From NCBI RefSeq assembly GCF_963675165.1, contig NC_087380.1, forward strand, positions 1,355,803 to 1,419,802: a stretch of DNA of 64,000 nucleotides, written 5' to 3'. The notes below the pieces were generated by a model. It was not told where the DNA came from, made no database searches, and saw only the letters and a list, made by a program, of their open reading frames with translations. This document shows positions 1 through 25,200 of the stretch, one piece after another. The DNA comes from Halichondria panicea. Lineage: Eukaryota; Porifera; Demospongiae; Suberitida; Halichondriidae. Position numbers and translations under genes: made by a program. The first letter of the stretch is position 1; the number at the start of each line of letters is the position of its first letter.

Positions 1-203
1 TTAATAGTTTCCTTCATCAGAAGCAAGCATACACACATGCATTATTGGATCGAATCAGTGACCGTAACTCTATACAGTTATAATCAGTTGCATTATGATT
101 TTAGAGTGAGTCCTTTCAGATGGAGATCGAAGTATTTTTAGAGTACTGTTTCAACCTCTCTCCTACAGGGCCCTTACTTGTACGTGTAACTGCCTCATTA
201 CAG

Positions 204-2299
204 GGGGAGTGCTCGCCAGAGAAGAACAAGAACGGATTTGTTGTCTGGAAGTACCTGTTTAGGAGAGATATGAGGTGAGAGGGTATATGTGTTGTGTTAG
301 TATAGCTACTGTATAGCGAGTATACTTCGAGGGTATAAAGTTTTAAGGAAATACCGTTAAAGATGTTAATTTTTGCAGATTTAATTTTCGAGCCTTTTTG
401 CAGCATGCATGCATGCGATATTTAATTAAAATCAGCGAACATTTATACCCTCAAAATTAGTATAGGTGCATGAGGTGCCTGTATATAGTTTTTACTGTAT
501 GCATGTAAGGCCAGGTACTGCATGGGCAGTACTTACCTGGTACTTATGACTATGTTATTGTATGTGTTACTACTTTCTTAAGAAAACACAAAGCAGCTTT
601 GTTTGTTATCATTGAGTTTAGAGTACACTCTATAATGTGCTGTACCTACTGTATATTGTCTGTATGCTATACTGTTACAGTAGTGTAGTGTAGTGTATAT
701 TCATTTTCGTTGTTTCCCTCCTTAGACTGGTCTCTGTTGAGTCGTATCCAGGAGACATTCAACTGCATCGTGTGTCAGGAGGTGGTCTACCAGCTCGTCA
801 CTACCACCTGCAGCCACAACATCTGTAAGGTGTGGAACTACTGACTAGAGATATCACTGTGTCTTTGTAACACCATACCCTCTTGTTGTTATTGTCACGA
901 TGCTGCCGATGGTGTTGAGCCTGAGACAGAGTTCATGTATACGACCTCAAGCTACTGTTGGACTTTGTACCCACCCCTCTCGACGGAGAGGTCAGCCAGT
1001 ACTACCTCTGGGGGATGGACAAGGTGGAAGAGTGTGTTGTGTGCTGTAGATACTAATCATCATTTACTCATTACTGACATGACTGAGAAAGTATACACTA
1101 TACTGAAAGCTTAGAACTGTACAACTCCAGCAGGAGGCTTCTCTGCATCATAGTCTTTAACATAGGTATCATCCATATTCATAATTATTTTGGGACAGTA
1201 GCACCCTCTCCTTGCTAGTGTCCCTGTGGCTATACTCCCCACAGTGGATATGCAGGGGTGCTGAGAATAATTAAGTGAGTATTTTGGGCATTGTACCAGA
1301 GACGTGGTGTCAATCTTATTGGGTCTCACACAATATTTGCACGTTTACACACAATGCATACTATACTGTTAGTATACTGTTGAACTCATTCTATCTCTTT
1401 CCTATACAGATCAAAGAAGAAATAGCTAATGGCCACTTCAACCCCAACAGTGCTCTTGTGTGTCTCAAGTTTATGATACGACACGGACTCATCACACCAG
1501 AAACAGGTGAGAGCATTTTATAGACAGTCCGAGTGATTGTTCCCGTTCCCATTCCCCATACAGAGCCACTGTACGAACACCTGTCCTGCTGTTCCCATAT
1601 CAACCACTACCAGTGATCTATATGGACACTTGACATTGTAGCGTCTTTTTTAATGAGTTTTGTGCACTCCACATTAATTATACATCACGTGGATTTGGTC
1701 TGTAACAGGCATGAAATGCCGCGTGGATTTTCGGCTGTATATTGATAATGCACAATGTTTATCTTTGTTTCCCTCCCTAAGGCTGGTCTGCTGAGAGACA
1801 TTCAACTGCATCGTGTGTCAGGAGGTGGTCTACCAGCCCCATCACTACCACCTGCAGCCACAACATCTGTAAGGTGGGGAACCACAGGTCCTTTGTGTGG
1901 CTTCATAACATTGCTGAGGAATGCAGCTGAAGCTTTTTGCTATCTTTGTATCAGGAGCACTCAGTCTCTTGATTGCATCTATATATTATAGATATAAATG
2001 CATATAAATGCATAAAATTCTCCATGATTATATAGTCAAATGGTTTTGCTTTCAATGAATATTTTATGTACACTATCCCTTCCCCCCCCCCCCCCACACA
2101 CACACTAATGTGTCTGAGTCGTTCCTTCAAGGTGGGTGTGTACAGCTGCCCCAACTGTCGTCATGACCTGGGCAAGGACTATGCCATGACAGTCAACAAG
2201 TCCCTACAGGCAGTACTATTGGACCTGTTCCCTGGATACAATGGAGGGAGATACACACTAGCTGATGGGACTACTGAACAGTATTTAGAACTGCAATGA
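204..2299 (+). pseudogene. UHRF1-like 3' exons (SRA end and RING finger), debris copy 1
   Basis: Decayed 3' exons resembling the E3 ubiquitin ligase UHRF1. 204-274 reads PEKNKNGFVVWKYLFRRDM, like the end of the SRA domain. 726-829 is a RING exon with FNCIVCQEVVYQ and TTTCSHNICK. 1780-1872 repeats the RING exon with an 11-bp internal loss that breaks frame. About 2109-2299 is the terminal exon, with [16 protein letters not shown] and LFPGYNGGR, ending in TGA. The RING exon is present twice and foreign Nudix exons lie between, so this is unlikely to be a working gene. A real 3' end of a gene starting upstream of the window cannot be excluded. UHRF1 binds hemimethylated DNA; no function is claimed for this copy. 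Confidence 0.7.
903..1616 (+). pseudogene. Nudix hydrolase (DUF4743 / TPP-related) C-terminal fragment
   Basis: Three exons resemble the C-terminal half of the Nudix family related to thiamine pyrophosphokinase N-domains (plant NUDX20/24 type). 903-1031 encodes DFVPTPLDGEVSQYYLWGMD. 1410-1506 encodes FNPNSALVCLKFMIRHGLIT. 1564-1616 encodes EPLYEHLSCCSHINHYQ and a stop. The first exon has two extra bases at 942-943 between codons for Tyr and Asp, which breaks frame, so this is a relic. It sits inside the UHRF1-like debris, and pieces of it recur at 35.1 kb and 45.0 kb beside the same companions. Confidence 0.65.
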
Positions 2300-2445
2300 G
2301 GCATGTCATGTGCACCTTCCTTATTGAGCAATGTGCTTTCATTATGAATCTACTTATAATTGTTATTTCTTTGAGCAATATATCAGCTAACCTTATAGCA
2401 AGAGTTCATTATAGGATGAATAATGAACTCTTGGCTACAAGAATA

Positions 2446-14496
<12,051 letters not shown>

Positions 14497-14920
14497 AACT
14501 AAAATGGAAACTAGAACTGGGTAGCAGCTTTTGTTCCGCTCACATTTGGGAGGGGGAGATTCTAATATAATGTGCACATGTTTGAAGTTAGACGTAGGAT
14601 TTTAGTTTCGTGTATTGCCACAATGTCCTTTTAGTCTTTTCAGTATAATGAATCAATTTTGGGAGGATTTGGACGAGAGTCGCCTAACTAAAAATCGGCC
14701 AATTAAAATAGATTGTGTCTTTTGTGGCGGCCGTGGTTCAGGTCGTCTTGTGATAATGTTATGTTTAACTGATGGCTTGTCATACAGCCGCATAACATTG
14801 CTAATGAATGCAGCTCAGATTGAGAAGCCTTTTTTAATAGCTACCTTGTACTTGTACCCTCCTCCTTCTTTTATCTATAGACCTTTTATAACCTTAAAGC
14901 CAACATGCATGCTCGTTTAA
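14497..14920 (+). other. Receptor A 3' flank, matched after receptor B
   Basis: No gene seen. The stretch matches 26563-26830 plus 27850-27970 downstream of receptor B. It therefore provides the uninterrupted version of the site where the LINE inserted after B. Confidence 0.7.
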
Positions 14921-16145
14921 TTAATAGTTTCCTTCATCAGAAGCAAGCATACACACATACATTATTGGATCAAATCAGTGACCATAACTCTATACAGTTA
15001 TAATCAGTTGCATTATGATTTTGGAGCGAGTCCTTTCAGATGGAGATCGAAGTATTTTTAGAGTACTGTTTCAACCTCTCTCCTACAGGGCCCTTACTCG
15101 TACGTGTAACTGCCTCATTACAGGGGGAGTGCTCGCCAGAGAAGAACAAGAACGGATTCATTGTCTGGAAGTACCTGTTTAGAAGAGATATGAGGTGAGA
15201 GGGTATATGTGTTGTGTTACTGTATAGCGAGTATATTTCGAGGGTATAAACTTTTAAGGAAATACCGTTAAAGATGTTAATTTTTGCAGATTTAATTTTC
15301 GAGCCTTTTTACAGCATGCATGCATGCGATATTTAATTAAAATCAGCGAACATTTATACCCTCAAAATTAGTATAGGTGCATGAGGTGCCTGTAGATAGT
15401 TTTTACTGTATGCATGTAAGGCCAGGTACTGGGCAGTACTTACCTGGTACTATGACTATGTTATTGTATGTGTTAATACTTTCTTGAGAAAACACAAAGT
15501 AGCTTTGTTTGTTATCATTGGGTTTAGAGTACATCCTATGATGTGCTGTACCTACTGTGTATTGTATACTGTACTGTATGCTATACTGTTACAGTAGTGT
15601 AGTGTAGTAGTATACTGATTTCCATTGCCCGTCACTACCACCTGCAGCCACAACATCTGTAAGGTGGGAAACCACTGACTAGAGATATCACTAATGTAGT
15701 GTGTCTCTGTAGTGTGTGGCTTTATAACCGTCTGATGAATGCAGCTCAAGATTGAGAAGCTTTTTTAATACCTAGTATATAGGCTACGTATATCTATAAT
15801 TATAGAGACCGTTTATAACACATCAATTTCTATTTTCACCAATAAACTGCATGCATGGTTTTGCTTTCAATGAGTATCTTATGCAAGTGTACACTATCCT
15901 ACTGCGTCCCTCACTTACCCCGCACCCGCCCCTACACACCACACACACCCACACACTAGACGTGCCTGAGTCGTTCCTTCAAGGTGGATGTGTACAGCTG
16001 CCCCAACTGTCGTCATGACCTGGGCAAGGACTATGCCATGACAGTCAACAAGTCCCTACAGGCAGTACTGCTCCCTGGGTACAATGGAGGGAGATGACAC
16101 TACACACACTAACTGGGACCACTGAACAGTATTTAGAACTGCAAT
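14921..16145 (+). pseudogene. UHRF1-like 3' debris, copy 2
   Basis: Starts with the same sequence as window position 1 (ttaatagtttccttcatcag), marking the second segmental unit. 15124-15194 is the SRA-end exon. Only the 3' 36 bases of the RING exon remain at 15628-15663. About 15964-16097 is the terminal exon, with nine bases lost (LDL missing) and a TGA directly after GYNGGR. The Nudix pieces are absent here. Not a functional gene. Confidence 0.7.
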
Positions 16146-16291
16146 ATAGGCATGTCATGTGCACACTTCCTTATTGTGACGACGTTTGTTATTGAATGTT
16201 GTTTCAGTATGAATCTACTTATAATTGGTTATTTCTAGAGTTCATTTAATATTATATTAGGATGAATAATGAACTCCTGGCTACAAGAATA

Positions 16292-19200
16292 ATGAGAATG
16301 TTCCCCTCAAGGTTATTTCTCTGCTGTCTGCTGGGAAGTGCTTTCCTAGTGTATGGGCAGCCTTTGAGTGAGTTGATATAGATTATGCAGTGCAACTAGC
16401 TTTTACTGATTATGTAGACGTCTGTATAGTGTAATACTATTAAATCTTGTGTTACTAGTACTGGTGTTATCTAAGTAGTACCAGAGCATCAATTATTGTA
16501 TTAATGGCATACAGCTAGACTAGCATCACCCACTGAGTCCTCTACCACTAACCACACTGGAGAGATCATCTCGTTTTCTGATGTTGGACCAAAAATTGAT
16601 AGTGATCCATCAGCCTGGTATTGCTACACCTCAGACCCTGGTGGTGTAGTGTGGCAGTTCCCTGATGGGAGTGGTGTGCCCATAGGCAACCCGAACAATC
16701 CCAGCACAGCTGCAGGTGATGACGAACTGATCATCACTGGTGTTGTTGGAGTTGGCGTTGCTCTGCATCGTGGTCCTGATCACTTCAGTCCTGATGGAAA
16801 ACACTGCTGTGTGAGGATTTCCACCACTGAGAGGAAATGTGTCACGTTCAGTGAGTGCTGACTATTATTATTGTCTATGTCCAATACTTACCCCCATCCC
16901 CACATGCAGCTCCCTGCCCCACACTGAGTCCCTTGTCTAATGGACAAATCTTATACAACCCTGGTACCGACATGGCCACAGCCACCTACACCTGTAACAC
17001 TGGGTACACTGTGACTGGTACCATCTCATCCATTATCTGTAACAAGGGTACAAGGGAGTGGAGTAGCACTGAGAGACCCACTTGTGAACGGCGTAAGAAA
17101 CATTTGATTTAATTTTTCACATTTATTGGCTTCCTCCTTGCATACAGTGATTTGTCCAGACATCATCATCCCAGCCAATGGAGTGATCACTTACAACCCA
17201 ACAACTACCCCCAGAGATGTGGGGTCCATGGCTTCCTACAGCTGTACCACTGGCTACCTGATGACTGGACTGGCAGTGAGGATGTGTACTGTCACTGGAT
17301 GGAGCACTGGAGATGATCCCGTCTGTACTGGTGAGGGTGATGGGTAAAGTGTTGTTGAACTGATGTGATCAAGTGTGTACCCGGACCCATATATATACAC
17401 AGCTATCTGTCCTGACCTCCCTGCACTGGTCAACGGAATGATATTCTACAATCCACTCTCCACCCCCAGACTGCAGGGAACAGTGGCTAGACACTTCTGT
17501 ATTGTCACTGGGTACCAACTGTCCTCATCCACTACTACTAGGACCTGTCAGTCTAACAGAACATGGAGTGGATCATCCCTCATTTGTAACCGTAAGTCTT
17601 AGATATGAGTAACTTTACCGTTTTAATTTATCATGTATTATAGCTGTCTTCTGTGGCTCCCCTCCCACTGTCCCCAATGGAGTGATGACCAGCTCTACTG
17701 GTACAACATTCGGAGCAATAGCCACCTACTCCTGCAACACTGGGTACCAAAGGTCAGGATCAGCCACGATAACTTGTCAGACTAGTGGGAGCTGGAGTGC
17801 AGCACCAGTGTGTAGAGGTAAGACACATCACTGAAGGTATTGTATCAGGCTATTTCCCCCAGCCATCTGTTCTAACCTCTCTGTACTGGTCAACGGAATC
17901 ATCGTCTACAATCCAACCTCCACCCCCAGACTGCAGGGAGCCATGGCTAGACACTTCTGTGACACTGGGTACCAACTGTCCTCATCCACTACCACTAGGA
18001 CCTGTCAGTCTAACAGAATGTGGAGTGGATCATCCCTCATTTGTAACCGTAAGTCTTATAGATATTAGTATTATGAGAAACTTTATCGTTATTATGTATT
18101 ATAGCTGTCTCCTGTGGCTCTCCTCCCACTGTTCCCAATAGAGTGATAACCAGCTCTACTGGTACAACATTCGGAGAGACGACCATCTACACCTGTAGCA
18201 CTGGGTATCAAAGGTTAGGACCAGCCACGATAAGTTGTCAGGCTAGTGGGAGCTGGAGTGCAGCACCAGTGTGTAGAGGTAAGACACATCACTGAAGGTA
18301 TTGTATCAGGCTATTTCCCCCAGCCATCTGTTCTAACCTCTCTGTACTGGTCAACGGAATCATCGTCTACAATCCAACCTCCACCCCCAGACTGCAGGGA
18401 GCCATGGCTAGACACTTCTGTGACACTGGGTACCAACTGTCCTCATCCACTACCACTAGGACCTGTCAGTCTAACAGAATGTGGAGTGGATCATCCCTCA
18501 TTTGTAACCGTAAGTCTTATAGATATTAGTATTATGAGAAAATTTATCGTTATTATGTATTATAGCTGTCTCCTGTGGCTCTCCTCCCACTGTTCCCAAT
18601 AGAGTGATAACCAGCTTTACTGGTACAACATTCGGAGAGACAACCATCTACACCTGTAGCACTGGGTATCAAAGGTTAGGACCAGCCACGATAAGTTGTC
18701 AGGCTAGTGGGAGCTGGAGTACAGCACCAGTATGTAGAGGTAAGACACATCACTGAAGGTATTGTATCAGGCTATTCCCCCCAGCTATCTGTCCTGACCT
18801 CCCTTTACTGGTCAATGGAATCATCGTCTACAATCCAACCTCCACCCCCAGACTGCAGGGAGCCATGGCTACACACAGCTGTACTACCACTGGGTACCAA
18901 CTGTCCTCATCCACTACCACTAGTACCTGTCAGTCTAACAGAATGTGGAGTGAACCATCCCTAACTTGTCAAAGTGAGTTGTGTTGACCCTTTAAAGTTT
19001 TTACACACAATAATTTTCAGTTGTGGACTGTAACAATCCTCCGATGATCTCAAATGGAATGAGGCAATTTTCTGCAACTACATTTGGAGAGACTGCCACT
19101 TATATGTGCAATGGAATCTTTGTTCTATCAGGAAGCTCCACCGTAACTTGTATGGCTAGTGGACTCTGGAGCACACATCCAATATGCTCTCGTCAGTCAA

Positions 19201-22200
19201 TAGTATATTAAAGATCATATCTGCACGTATTTTTATTGTGCAGCTGTTTGTGAGGACCTTCCCCCACTTGCTAATGGAGTGATTAGCTACAGCACGATGT
19301 TGTCCCCAAAACCAGATGGTACAGTGGCCACCTACACCTGTGGCATTGGGTACGATATCTTTGGTCCCAGAACAAGAACATGTCAATCAGACACTACCTG
19401 GACTGGAGGAGGAGACATAGTCTGTCAAGGTATCTTTATTGCTTGTACCTTTAGTGACACATGACTTCTCCTACAGCAAGCTGTCCTGCTCTCACTCTAT
19501 TAAATGGTGACATGATCACTTACAACATGAACACCTCTCCTATTCCAGTGGATACTGTGGCTACCCACACCTGTAGTGCCACGTTTGTGCTCTCTGGTGA
19601 TGCTACCAGGACATGTACTAACAGTGCTAGTGGAGGAATCTGGAGTGGATCAATGCTAACATGCAGTGGTAAGCAATCTTCTCTTGTTGTATTATCAATT
19701 AAAGTCCATACAATTATGGTGTCCTTATAGGGACATGTGAGGACCTACCCAACATCACTAATGGAGCCATTGCTTATATATATTCATCAGCCTCTCCACG
19801 TACTAATGGGAGTACTGCCATTTATTCTTGTGGGATGATGCTTATGGTGATGGGGAGCAGTATAAGAACATGTCAATCAGACCGTAGCTGGAGTGGAGAT
19901 GAGCCATTCTGTCAAAGTCAGTTCCCATACATGCATGTGTTCTAGTTAAATGCCATATTTTATTGCAGGAGTGTTCCTTCAACATGAAGGATCCACAATA
20001 GCTGAGGCTAGTTTTCAAGTGCAACTTGACACCATTGGAGAGGGGGAGAGAGGACTGGTGTGCAGGACTGACCACCAACAATGCTGTAACAATACCTCTA
20101 ACGCTACGTGGCTTACTCCCAATGGCACTACTGTCTCTTCAACACGTGGAAACTCTGACTTCTATACAGACACTGGTGTCGGGTTCATACGCCTCAACCT
20201 CATCAGAAATGTCACTACTGCAACTGGTGAATATTGCTGCCAAGTGCCAGTGGAGGGAGGAACTATCGAGAGATTCTGTGCAGAACTATTCCTGCCTGCA
20301 CCTCAAGGTAGCTCGAAAACAATACAAAAACCTGTAACCATTTGTTGTTTTTCCTAGTTTCTGCTTCTCTCTCTATTGCTGCTGTTGCTGGTGGGATAGT
20401 CGGTGCTATAGTGGTGGTGATTCTAGTGATCTTGGTCATCATATTCCTAGTACTGTTCCTGAGGTAAGTCATGCATATGGTACCATCATGCAGTGTGTGT
20501 ATATATTATGTATATATACATTCATTGTGGATCTAGCTAAAAACAATAATATTATTGTGTACTCCAAACAACCCACAACCTGTTCATTGTGTATCCAACA
20601 CCACAATAGTGTATATAGACACTAAAATGCCAATACAACTGTTCAGACGCTCACGGAAGAAGCAGTATGAACTCGCTGCCAAAAACTCTGGTCTCTCTAC
20701 TGTATATACCAAACACAGCGATGCCAGTGATGGGGGCGTGGCTATTATATCCAAAAATCAAGGTCAGTGCTGCTGCTGATTAGTGTGATGAATTTCACCA
20801 CTTTAAAAAAGTGTAGAGCCTACCATCACTGGCTTCCCAAGTGAGAGCAGGGCTAATGAAGGGGAGGAGGTGGTCATTAAGCCCAAGGTGGGAGGTCACC
20901 CTCCACCCAGTCTCACCTGGTACCACGATGGTAGGGAGGTGACTGCAGACTATGCCACAGAACTGGACCAGGACGGTGGATTATCCTTTCCTAGTGTAGA
21001 GGCTAAGCATGCTGGTGAGTATAGGCTATATACACCAAGGTCTTGTTGTGTACGATAAAATTGACCACAACTGGGAATGTGTACAACTCTCACATTGAAA
21101 ATACACTTTGGTTTGCTATTTGATAACACACTAATCGCTATATGTCTCATTAGTTAACTATATTATAATAGCATATGCAGGGTGTGTGTTTGGGTTATAG
21201 ACACACAACTGACTAGCTGTTGTATGTGCATGTGTGTGCAGGTGTGTATAAGCTGGTGGCCAGTGGACCTTCTGGCACAGCTGAGAAAGAGCTCCAGTTG
21301 ATAGTAGTATCAGAGGGAGGGAAAGAAGAGGTGACAGATGAGGTGGACCTCACTCCTATACCAGTGGATGGGTTTGGAGCATATGTCACTGAGCAGCATG
21401 CTAATGGAAATAAAAAGTTTGCCAGTAACTATTTGGTGGGTTTAATACATGTGTAGATTCTACCAGCGTCTTAATGTGCTGTATTGATTCCCTCCTCCAC
21501 ACCAGCTTATACAATCTTGACTCTACACACTGTACAGGGTCTCGGTGGCAAGGAAAGTGAACGCTCAACAGCAATTGCCAAACAGCACAAAGATGAAAAT
21601 AGATTTGGAAACATTCTTGTGTGTAAGTTCCTGAGGATATTTTATACTAAGTTCCTATTGTGGATTCATACACACACACTGACACCGGCTTGGTTTCCTG
21701 CAGATGATGACAACCTCATTATCCTAGACCCCATCCCTGGACAAGAGGACTGTCAGAGTGACTACATCAATGCCTGCTATGTAGACGTGAGTGTAGTGTG
21801 TGTGTGGGTCATGGAAATTGATGGTGCATGTTTGGAACTATATGTAGCTAGTGACAGGAAGGAGTCGGATATTCCTATTCATGCGTGTTATAACAGCCTG
21901 CGATGGCTGCTGTCTCTCCCATGAAAGTCAATGAATAACCATGTAATTTAAATTGGACACCAAAAAGGACGTAAACAAGATGGTTGATTGATAATTTGAT
22001 ATTTAATTTAGCATTTCAGTGAAGCACACTTCTCCTTCAGATGTTGCACGCATCTTCGCTATAATTATTAATTGTATATACACATTGTTGCTACATGCAT
22101 GCACTTTATTGAGCTGATAATTATGTGATTGTGTGTTGTTTTTATTGTGGGTAAATAATCCATAACAGTGAAAGTAAATGAAGGATAAATTATTGCTTGT

Positions 22201-25200
22201 AGCGTTGTTGTGAGATAATGAATAATGTATTCTCTCTATCATGAAACGCCAGCAAAGAACCTGAATGCGAGAAATGCGAATTAAAAAAGTGCTGTACCTC
22301 ACTTAAACCATACCAATATCAACCGTAACCAACACCAACCCATCTCTTAATTGTTCTGTCCTTTTTTGGTACCTTTTGGTATTTGAGCGGCTCAACCACT
22401 GGCAACCCTACTTCCTCCCAAAAGATTTTTGCACTTGCTTGTACTACACTTTTGCCTAATTTGTAGGTTTGCGCTAGCTATAGATCGAATATCTGCAGTC
22501 TAGTAGGTGGTATAACGCTGCTAGCTGTACTGAATTTTTATTTTCACTGTTGCACAAAAAGTTGTATTTTTTGTTATATGTTACAGACTCTATCCTAGAG
22601 AGGAGATTTTTTGCTATTTTCATCATAATTATTAGCACTATACCCTGCTATAATTATTCATGATAACCAGCATGTTTATGTCGAGTCATGTTACCTTCAA
22701 ATGGTGTCATGCTCTCTTCTGCAGGGTTTTGTCAAGCGAAACAAGTTTATTGCTTCTCAAGGTATCAATTTTTCACTAGAACATAACTGTACACACAAGA
22801 CTGTAACTATATATGCACACTTGCTGTGTGCTTGCTTTTACAATCATATCAGTTACTATTGTTAAATACTTCATTGCTTGTTTTCAATATGTCTATTGCC
22901 CCCCTCCCACATAAAGGACCACTACCCAATACTCTAATGGACTTCTGGCGCATGATGTGGCAGGAGAGACCACCCATAATAGTCATGCTCACCAACGTCA
23001 TGGAGAAGAACAAGATCAAGTGTCAACAGTACTGGCCTGACAGTGGCAGTGTGAGCTATGGCCCTTTCACGGTCACCATCACAGACCAGCAGGTCCTGGC
23101 TGACTACACTGTCAGAAACCTACAACTTGCAGTAAGTACACATTATGATGGCACATGTTGACATTTTAGGATTGTGTTTTTTGGAAGTTTACTTTCATGC
23201 ATACAGTTTCTTTTGTTATTGTGAAATGTTTGTCTTTATTGTAATGGATTGGAGTTATGCTCTCGACAGATTCTTGTTTCCAAGCACGTGTTAACTAACG
23301 TGGCACATGTTGACATTATTAGCATTGTGTTTTTTGACAGTTTATTCATTATGGTGAGATATTTCTTTGTCACAGATCAAAGGGGAAAGTGGGAAACCTT
23401 TCAAGACCACTCAGTTTCACTTTACGACGTGGCCTGATCACGGAGTGCCTGACTATGCCACGCCCATTCTTGGGTTCCATCGTCGGGTCAAATCTCAGCA
23501 CAAGCCATCCAGAGGTCCCCTCCTGGTCCACTGCAGTGCTGGTGTGGGACGCACAGGCACTTACATTGCCATTGATAATGTCCTCGATCAGATCGCAACT
23601 GAGGGTATCGTCGATATTTCCGGCACAATTGTCAAATCTCGCAACCAGAGAATGAAAATGGTCCAGACCCGGGTAAGCAAGACACAGAAGCTTACACAGT
23701 TAATTAGTGTTATAATTATGTCGCATGAGAATGTGTAATGTGGGGATAACTTGTAGTCAGGGAAAGTGGGTCATTTGTACACACTATAGGGTCTTGTCCC
23801 CACCCACTTCTTCTCAGAGATGGGCCTGGTATTAGCTAACGCAGGATGACGTTATCTGTCTTCCTTGTAGAATTCTTTACCATAATTATGCTATGCTATG
23901 CGGATTTTTTTTGGTTTTAAAGTTGTTCTTGTCTCTATAGCTTTGTTTTTAGCTTTTAGATTGTTTTTTTGCTGTTGTTCGATGGGAACTACGAGTATAG
24001 GCCACATATGCATTATGTACAACTCTCATTCAATTATTGATTCAAAACAGCTCACACACTGCCATTTTGATTCTACTGAGTATGCTCATTGCCCCTCTCC
24101 CTGCAGGACCAATATGTGTTCATCCACGATGCTATCCTGGAGTCAGTGACGTGTGGAGACACTCAGATCTGTGCTGCAGATCTGCGCAGGCAGATACAGA
24201 AGATGTCATTAGTGGCCCCGGGAAAAACCACCTCAGAATTTCAATACCAATTCCAAATTCTGGAACAGGTCTCTCCAAATCCGAATGAGGTCAACTGCAG
24301 TAGTGCATTGAGACACAAGAACTTGAACAGGGGAATACAGTACCTACCAAGTAAGTTTTTAGATTTTAGAATAAACGACCTTTACCTGATTATATGTAAA
24401 CGCCCCTGTACCAACTCCACAGTTGAGAATCATCGTGTGTTCCTGAAAGGGCAGGACCCTGGCCGTGACTACATCAATGCCGTCTTTGTCAATGTAATAC
24501 TAAGTGTGTTTGCAAAGTTCATGTGTTTGCAAATAGACTTACAGAACACAACTTTTTTTTAATTGGACATTCGCAACTAGTCTATCAAAATAGCTCTGAA
24601 AACAGGCCTGATTAAGAAAAAACCCACTTACATATAGCCCACGCTTTTTCAGAAAAGGAAAATTTGAGTCAGAAAAAAATCACTCACTAAGCACACCATA
24701 ATTAATTATAACGCTATAATTATGCCTCGAGGCGTAGCCGCACGAGGGATACGGTAAAGCTGACTGTGTGTGTGTCTGTCTGTCTGTGTGTGTGTGTGTG
24801 TATTCCAGCTATAACTGCTCAACGGTTGCAATGTAACGAAAACTAACAGCTTCTATAGGCTTCTAGCCACATTCTCTTGGATTTTGATTCGTGGATTAGC
24901 AAACTAAAGCTTCTTTCTCGAGTTATGGCTAGTTTGACTCACATTGAAGGCTGTTGCAGTCTCTTCAGAATCTTTCATAGCATCATCTGTCCGCACAAAC
25001 TTTCTATTCAACATATGAGTTAGCCTTGCACTAAAGCGCTAGCTTTTTGTTAGCTACAATACTCAGAAAATATCTGTTAAAACAGCTAGCTAGCAGTAGC
25101 CATTTGTGAAATTGATCTCTTTGGACACACCCTTTAATTATTCCTGTGGATGTAATGCGCATGCGCGCTCATTCCCCACGTGTGAGAAAATAATATCCCA

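Noticed and set aside
204-2299. Functional UHRF1 gene end
   Set aside because: The RING exon is duplicated, one copy is frame-broken, Nudix exons intervene, and further decayed copies exist; the intact gene is more likely elsewhere.
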